This document shows, one piece after another, positions 57,601-64,000 of a stretch of 64,000 bases of DNA. The translations under genes and the position numbers were made by a program. The notes under the pieces are model-generated. The model saw only the letters and a list, made by a program, of their open reading frames with translations. It was not told where the DNA came from and made no database searches. Every line of letters begins with the position of its first letter. The first letter of the stretch is position 1. Source of the stretch: Chromera velia (lineage: Eukaryota; Sar; Chromeraceae); NCBI GenBank assembly GCA_018398765.1, contig JAHBMJ010004043.1, forward strand, positions 21,676 through 85,675, read 5' to 3'.

Positions 57601-58941
57601 ACGGAACCAAAGACTGAAAAACACAGCAAATGGCAATTGCCAAGTCATGTCCCAGAAAACACGAAGGAAAAATGCATGCTTGAGAGAAAACTGCGGCCGT
57701 GCAACCGACCGTGCGACAAGCGCAGTGGTTGTGGTGGACGTTGTTGTTGTGGTGGTCATGGGCACTGCAGGCTGTCTGCTGTCTGCACAGTCCCCTCCGT
57801 CAAACCCACACGCCGCAACGTTGCATGCGCTGTCGCAGTGCCTGTTTCCCCTGAACCATTCTGGACAATCAGCAGCGCAAATCTCTGTGCACAGGCCGCA
57901 CGATCCCGGACAGACAGTTGCCAGAGTGGCCGTCTCAGGCACCCCGGCCGGAAGTTCCATCCCTGAGGTCGCCAGTTGGAAGGAACAACCCACCATCTGC
58001 TCCAGCATCTCGCAGGAAATCCCTGCGCGAGTCTCCACGTCCTTCTGATCACTGCAATTGCGGCACTCACCCGCAGCGAACGTCTGCCCAGGAGGGCAGG
58101 AAGCAGAGCTGCTGCCGCCGTCTGATCTTCCCGCTGATGCCGCTGATGGTGGCTGCGACACCGGGAGGGTGGATGGGGGAGGTGAGGGGGGGCTGCGAGT
58201 TGTCGCAGGTGGTGTAGGGGTTGTTACAGGTGCCGCCGCGTCGAAGACGGAAGGTTCATCGAAGAGCAGCGAGTAGTCGATGAAGGGGCTGACACTGTCC
58301 CCGGGATTGAGGGGGGTGTCCTGGGCCTCCCGGCAGTCACCCCTGTCAAAGTTACACGAAGCGGTGTTGCATGCCTCGTCGCAGTGGCCGTTGCCAAGGA
58401 ACCAATCGGGGCATCCAGTGTTGCAATTTTCATCGCATGCATCGCAGGTATCAGGGCAGACTTCCCGCAACGTGGCGTCTTGGGGGAGTTCAGGCGGCAG
58501 ATCAACATTCGCATCCTTCAGAACAAACTCGCACCTTTTTGGTAAGAGAATCTTCAGTTGTCTGCACGACCTTCGAGTCATTTCCTCCACCTGTTCCAGA
58601 TCCTCACAGACGTACTCTCTTCCCCCAACCATCGTTACAGGCGTGCCGGCTTGGAGCCTGCGTTTCCCCTGCGCTCCTTCCAACGTGCTCAGCATGGACA
58701 GGTCAAGCTTTGAGAGTGCGGCAATGGCATCGGCGGCTGCATCCAGAGAAAGTGCAACATGGATCGGTGCTAACAACACCGAGAAAAAAGGTCAGGCATG
58801 CATTTTGATCAGATTGACGTGTTCAAACAACACTAGCAGAAGAAAAACAGCTGGCGACCCACCTGAGTCGCTTTCTCCGACGACTCCAACAGCTGGAAAG
58901 GTTGCCCAGCAGCAAAGGAGTGCGAAGACTGGGTGTCGCAT
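51625..58941 (-). CDS. LNR/ShK secreted paralogue, 13 exons, 1374 aa
   Basis: Exons in gene order: 58863-58941, 57710-58769, 57138-57316, 56615-56690, 56140-56290, 55715-55870, 55286-55420, 54753-55004, 54217-54551, 53506-54063, 52551-53307, 52055-52351, 51625-51714; phases join and the sum is 4125 nt. It starts with a signal peptide (MRHPVFALLCCWATFPAV). Two ShK-like plus LNR units, a Thr-rich linker, one ShK-like exon, the CGGSCRPC block and a sushi-like region follow. The same Cys-rich helical segments with an LNR come next. Exon lengths of 79, 179, 76 and 558 match the plus-strand paralogue. It lacks one ShK-LNR unit, the poly-Gly ShK insert, the final sushi domains, the membrane helix and the tail. 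It ends instead in a short heptad coil (LLWEAVRRLEDRVRVLEGR), so secretion is likely. A 72-nt extra exon near 52394-52465 is possible. Confidence 0.86.
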
Positions 58942-59907
58942 CGCACTACTTCTTTTCTTCAACCAATTTTTCAAGCACCCCGGCATGTTTTTCGCCGGCA
59001 ATTTTCTGTCACCAGAAGCTGCATATCATTCTTAAAGGCCCCTCCTGCGCGGAAAATCAAATTCACAGCGCCTATACATAACGTTCGATCAAGGAATAGG
59101 GGGCGAAGGAGTCTGTGACACTGTGGCGGATTGTGCCTGCCAAGAAAAGGCGGAGACGAAAGACACATATGTGACCCGAAGCCTTGACTGCATTTTTGTC
59201 TGACCTTTGTTGACCTTTTTCGGGTTTTTTTTGGTTCGTGCGCGCGGAGAGATTCTGCATGGCATGCAGCTATGAAATATATAGTGTGAGTTCCTGGATG
59301 GCACTGGCGACCAGTTCCATTTCAGCTCTGATCGACAGTCGCGTTGCGTTTATGTTATTTTTTTCCGGCTTTCTGTGGGCCTCTTTTCTGCAATCCACAT
59401 GAGCCGGCCTTTTGGGGGGCTTCGGCATGTCTGAAATCTCGTGAGAAGGCTGTCTCTGTCTCCCGCGCGCCGCGTGTTCCAAACCGACGTGGCCACAAAA
59501 TGGAGGGCTTTTGCCGCGGGGGAAATCTGGCATGCAAGCATACAAAATTTCTCAACTTCCTTCGCGCGAACTATTGGGACCCCCCCCGTCAGGTTCAAAG
59601 CCCCGCCAGCCACAAATAAATTTCCGCGCCCGCCTTCGTTGGCTTTTTTTGGGAGACTGCTGCGTGCAATCGGAGACTTGGAAAACACCGGAAACGAAGA
59701 ACCGCCTCACCACAACTGAGCTGTCTACAGGCGCTTCTCATTGTGAAGACGTCACCACATGTGCAACTGACCTTGTCACTGACTGAGCCGAAAGCGTTCT
59801 TCCAAATCCCGAATCTGTGTTCTTGAGTACTTCTTTCATTCTTTTTCCGCCAATCAGGAGACGAAAAGAGAACTGAAGAGCCCAGTGAGTTTCCTGGAAA
59901 AGCGCTG
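58942..59907. promoter_or_regulatory. Divergent intergenic region between LNR paralogue and LSM14 gene
   Basis: Both flanking genes start outward from here. No TATA box is assigned. Short ORFs in this region have no motif. Confidence 0.4.
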
Positions 59908-61757
59908 ATGAGTCAAAATAATACAGTGCCGTATATCGGCAGTAAAATTAGTCTGATTTCCAATTCAGACATCCGCTATGAAGGAATTCTCTATAACATC
60001 AATACCGTCGAGTCTACTGTCGCACTTCAAAATGTGAAGTCTTTCGGCACTGAGGGGAGGAAGGTTCCTGAGGTGGGACCCTCAGAGGAGATTTATGACT
60101 TCATCATTTTTCGGGGAAAGGACATTAAAGACCTTACCGTATGTGACTCTGCCCCCCCTGCACGGGCCAAGGCGGGGATGCCTCAGGATCCCGCGATCAT
60201 GAGCGTCAACGTCGCCCCTGAGGGACCTCAACAGGCGGGTCCTGCCCCCCTCGGGAATGGGATGCTTGGGGGACCTCCTGAAAGGGGCCCCCCTCCCGGA
60301 GCTGGTGGGTATGGAGGAAGGGGCATGCCTGGGTCCAGTGCTCCGTATGGGGGCATGGGAAGCCCTGGAAACAGACCCAGACCGGACCCAGCCATGGGGG
60401 GCCCCGGAGGACCGAGCTACGGGGGGGGCCCTGGGTACGGTGGTGCGCCCGGAGGTCAGTATGGGGGTAGTGCTGGCGGTTACGGAGGTGCGGGGGGGAG
60501 CGGCGGTTACGGGGGAGGCCCTCAGTACGGTGGTAGCGCGGGGGGTTATGGACGGGGACCTGGAGCACCCGGACGGGGCATGTATGACGCTGGCCCTCCG
60601 GGGGGCTTTGATAGGTACGACAACAGGATGAGCGGCCCCGGTGGCGGCAGAGGCGGCGGCTACGGTGGGGGGGGCGGTCCCGGCCGCGGTTATGGTGGCT
60701 ACCAAGACTACCCCGACCGCCGTTACGATGGCGGAGGGAGAGGCGGGTACGGAGGAGGGTATGGTGGCCGAGGGGGAGGGTACAGGGACAGGCCGCGAGG
60801 GGACAGGGACCGTGACCGCGCCCCCCGTCACCCTATCGGTGAACTTCCCGCACAGACCAACGCTGCCGTGAAGAGGGAGTACGAAGAAGAGTTCGACTTC
60901 ACCACCCACAACCAGCAGAACCAGGGTGGGTTGGAGGAACGCAGAAGACGGTTTTTCATCTTGATTGATGCGTACATATGTGCATCAACTTTGTCTGCGT
61001 GCCTGTACGGATACCCGAAAAACCCGCCCCACTTTCACCCCACACGCTTCAGCGTTTTGGCGAAGCTCTTTTGTTCAAACGAAAAAGGGGAAAAGACTCG
61101 AGTTTCTTTATGATCATCTCCAATGCGACCAGGTCGACTCTTTATGTCTTTCGACGTTTCGTTTCCCTTTGAAAGTGTGTGGCCATCAGAAGGAGTTCCA
61201 GCAGTAGACCATGAGCTTATTGGTTTAATTGGGTCGATGTATGTGTGCAGACAAACTGGAGATCGCTGATGCAGAGAAGAAGGACCAGAAACTGCACAAC
61301 GGGTGAGTGAGTGAGTGAGCTCTTGATTTGAATAGAATGCGGTGGGAACGAATTGGATGGATGGGGACAGGCCCTAGCTGTGTGCATCCATTCCATTGGT
61401 ACATTTGCTTCACATCCCGCTTCTTGATTGCCTAACCAGCATCCCCACCCGCCCATTTCCTGTGTCTGTTCATGCTAGCCTTTTTTGACGTTAGCTCTTC
61501 GGAAATCGGACTGCATTTTCAGGTACTACCTCTGTTTGTTGTTGACTCCTCTTGTCGTCCCGTTTTCTGTGGGTGGGCTCTGCCTCCTTAGAGAATTCTG
61601 TGAAGCGAAAAGCTGTTGAGAGACTCAATGTGCATGTGTGTGTGCCTTTTTTGTCTGCAGTCTCCGTCTTGCTCTCCCTCTCTCGCCTTGTCTGTGCGTG
61701 CGTGCGTGCGTTCCCATGCCCACATGCCTCTTATCCCGTCTCTTGCCCGGCTGCCTG

Positions 61758-61792
<35 letters not shown>

Positions 61793-62199
61793 CTGCTTCT
61801 GCCTGTCTGTCTGTACAGAAAGAAAAGAAGGCAGAAGATGAAACATATAGTCTGTGTGCGTGTGCGTGTTCGTGTGTGAGAGAGTGCAGGTATGACAAGG
61901 CGAAGGATTTTTTCGACGAAATTTCCTGCGAGGCCCTCGACAGGAAGGACGGGCCTGACAACAAACCCGACCGCGACCTGATCAGAAAACAGGACCACGA
62001 AACCTTCGGAGCGACCCGTGTGGGTCCGGAGATCCATGGAGGTCGACGGAACTACAGGGGCAGAGGGGGAAGAGGAGGGTACGGAGGAAGAGGAAGAGGC
62101 GGTTATGGTGGCGGGTACCGGTCAGGAGGCTTCCGAGGAGGGCGGGGCGGCTATGGCGGTGGTGGCGGCGGCGGCCAGTATCGGGACCGCGATTACTAG
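59908..62199 (+). CDS. LSM14: LSM14/Scd6 (RAP55) family mRNP protein, 459 aa
   Basis: Three exons: 59908-60925, 61251-61302 and 61890-62199 (TAG stop), with phases 1 and 2 joining and 1380 nt in total. Residues 1-80 are an LSm14 domain ([20 protein letters not shown], then [20 protein letters not shown] and a [14 protein letters not shown] end). A Gly/Pro/Tyr-rich disordered region of about 200 residues with GGYGG and RGG units follows. Next are an FDF motif ([11 protein letters not shown]), an FFD box ([16 protein letters not shown]), a TFG box ([10 protein letters not shown]) and a C-terminal RGG tail. The family represses translation and builds P-bodies by binding eIF4E-complex and DEAD-box (Dhh1/DDX6) partners. 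All family landmarks are present in order, so function is probably conserved. The intron 1 donor is GTGGGTT and the intron 2 donor is a (GTGA)4 array. Confidence 0.95.
61755..61860. repeat. (TC)n and a CATGAAGAAAA-like repeat copy in LSM14 intron 2
   Basis: (TC)n at 61758-61788, then GTCTGTCTGTACAGAAAGAA, AAGAAGGCAGAAGATGAAAC and ATATAGTCTGTGTG. It is a diverged copy of the unit at 20.5 and 44.7 kb. Confidence 0.8.
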
Positions 62200-62962
62200 G
62201 GGTGATCTCGGGCCCTGTTCGGAAAGAGGGGGTGAAGGGTGGGGGGGGCTTGAAAGCTTTGTTGTCTGTTTGCCTGTCTGTTCTTGATGGCTTGTGGCAG
62301 AGGGAGGAAGTGGGGCGGTGGTTGGAGGGAGACAAGCAAGCGAACGCTCGTCTCTCCCTCGCTCTCCTGAAGAAAAGAAGGAATGTGTGTCATCAAGAGA
62401 GGGACACTCCGGTTTTTTGGAAGCCGTTTCGTGTGTGTAACTGTCCCGTGTATGTGTTTGCATGAGTTTGTGCAAGTTGTCGCAGTGGTAATGCTGCCAG
62501 GGGTAAAGGAACTGTTCGGTCATCACTTTTGTTTTTTTTTGTTGCTGTTTTCCCTTCCCCTGTGCGTCTTTGCCCTTTGCATGTTTTGCTTGCAACTGGG
62601 TGTTGCTTTCATTTCGCTCCTTCGTGACGGTTTCTTTCTTTGTTTCTTTGTGTAAGTGATTTGTTGCTTGTGTTCAGTGAGGCGTGAATTCGTGCATGCG
62701 TGGGTCTGCATGCGTGAAATGGGAGGGGGTGGGTGTTCATTCTGTGACGGCTTCCAAGAATGGTATGCTCTCATTCCTTTCAGCTAGCAGGGGAAGAGAA
62801 CTTGAAAGAGACATTGAGGAGGGAAGAGACGGAGCACGAAAAGAAAAAGAGAAATGAAAAACCAACCCTCCCCGCCTGTCTGCCGTCTCTCTGTGTCCGG
62901 TCTTCAGTTTCAGTCAGTCAGTCGGGCTTCAGCATGATTGTCTGCCCTTCACAACAAAAGAG

Positions 62963-63000
<38 letters not shown>

Positions 63001-64000
63001 AAAGTCGTCGATCGATGAGAGAGAAAGGAGAGAGAGAGAGAGAGGATGTGAAATGGGGAAAGAAATAGGGCCTCCCCCGCCGGCTCTCTCAAAGCTCCGT
63101 GTTCATGCATCGCTTTCTCTGACACAAGAATCACAAAAGCTGCTTAGAAGGAAAAGGGGAGGGAGGGTGGGGGAGGGGAAAGAGAGAGAGGAGAGGAAGG
63201 AAGGGGGATAGACCGAGAAGGCTTGCTTGATCTGATCGAGAGACTTGAAAGAAAGAATCTTGAAAGAAAGAAGTGACACGTCACCCCCTTTCGCCTTCAA
63301 ATCTGTCTGCTTGCTCTGTGTGTCTGTCTGTGTAGCGTCTTCCTTCCTTGTTTCCTTCTCCTGCCATCTCATCCTGCCTTTCTTTCTACTCCTCTTGCAG
63401 ATATCTGCAGGGCTCTGTCTGCCTTTCTCTGGTCTTCTCTCTGTCTGTTTGTCTTGTTCATGCTATCTCTCTTTCTCTGTCTCTCATTACTTCTGACTGA
63501 TCTGCAGCCCCCTACTTTCTGCGCGTGACTTCATTCATTCATCTGAACTGATAAAGCCCGTACCTGCCTGGCCTGCCTCACTCCAAACCAACCAACCACG
63601 AGATCAAAAGAAAAGAGAGAGAAAAGAGAAGAGAGACCGTCCTCAAAGTCCAAACGGGGTTCAACCGACGGACAGGCGGAAGGAAACTTAGATCGATCGA
63701 TCGATCCGATAGGAAGGAAGAGACGGCTGCAGGGAATGACATTTGAAGTGCAGAAGGCTGGGTTGACGGGCCGAGGACAGACGAAAGGAAGGAAGAATGG
63801 GTGACTGACTGACTGATTTATTTACTTACCGGCCGACTGACGAAATTGAAGGTGCCACTGTGAGTCTGTCTTTCTCTTTTCCCTTCCTCTTCTCCTTCTT
63901 TCCCTCTAGTCTTTTCCGGCACCTACTCGTCTTTCACTGGTCTGGTTCGGTCTGCCTCTTTCTTTCCTTTCGTGGCGATGCGAAAGGAAAAGAGGACGGA
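62200..64000. other. 3' flank of LSM14 gene, unresolved
   Basis: No gene is supported. (GA)n runs lie at 62957-62997 and 63027-63044. A 28-base minus-strand candidate exon (GTFNFVSRP, 63830-63857) sits between an ACAG acceptor and a GTAAGTAA donor followed by GTCAGTCAGTCA. It may belong to a gene that continues past the window, but support is weak. Confidence 0.35.

Noticed and set aside
60082-60909. 275-codon minus ORF inside LSM14
   Set aside because: Pro/Val/Ala-rich shadow of the Gly/Tyr-rich region on the plus strand.

Overview
The window is nuclear DNA of a unicellular eukaryote. Genes are rich in GT-AG introns with strong TGCAG acceptors, mean exon size is a few hundred bases, and long stretches of microsatellite and AT-rich intergenic DNA separate them. 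Ankyrin proteins, an LSM14 protein, Notch-type LNR/sushi surface proteins and a type II thioesterase together suggest a free-living alveolate, with a chromerid such as Chromera velia the best guess. That assignment is inference from gene content and style.

Layout: 0.3-3.9 kb, a plus-strand ankyrin gene with three reading-frame jumps and one GT-rich intron. 4.9-6.5 kb, an intact single-exon ankyrin gene on the minus strand. 6.5-13.4 kb, a gene-poor repeat field with an 18-bp tandem repeat, a MITE-like element, a decayed Harbinger-like transposase next to a tandem array built on its own catalytic segment, and a long GAA tract. 13.4-18.8 kb, a minus-strand multi-exon gene starting with a PUB domain. 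18.8-23.2 kb, intergenic repeats and the last exon of an unknown plus gene. 23.4-25.7 kb, a 1.12-kb tandem duplication. 26-28 kb, an HSP70 substrate-binding fragment spliced to acidic exons. 28-32.5 kb, no clear genes and an assembly gap. 32.6-35.3 kb, a six-exon type II thioesterase (284 aa).

36.3-58.9 kb is the most informative region: two convergent paralogues. The plus gene (16 exons, 2104 aa) encodes a signal peptide, LNR and ShK-like repeats, unrecognised cysteine-rich helical segments, sushi domains, a membrane helix and a cytoplasmic tail. The minus gene (13 exons, 1374 aa) shares most of the ectodomain but ends in a short coiled coil, so it is probably secreted. Between them lies a 3-kb element with terminal inverted repeats that carries a broken LINE. 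59.9-62.2 kb is a three-exon LSM14/Scd6 mRNP gene; the rest is non-coding or unresolved.

In the main gene models every exon phase joins and the totals divide by three. Across genes, many introns begin with tetranucleotide arrays of the form (GTNN)n that start exactly at the 5' splice site. This is the most unusual genome-wide signal in the window.
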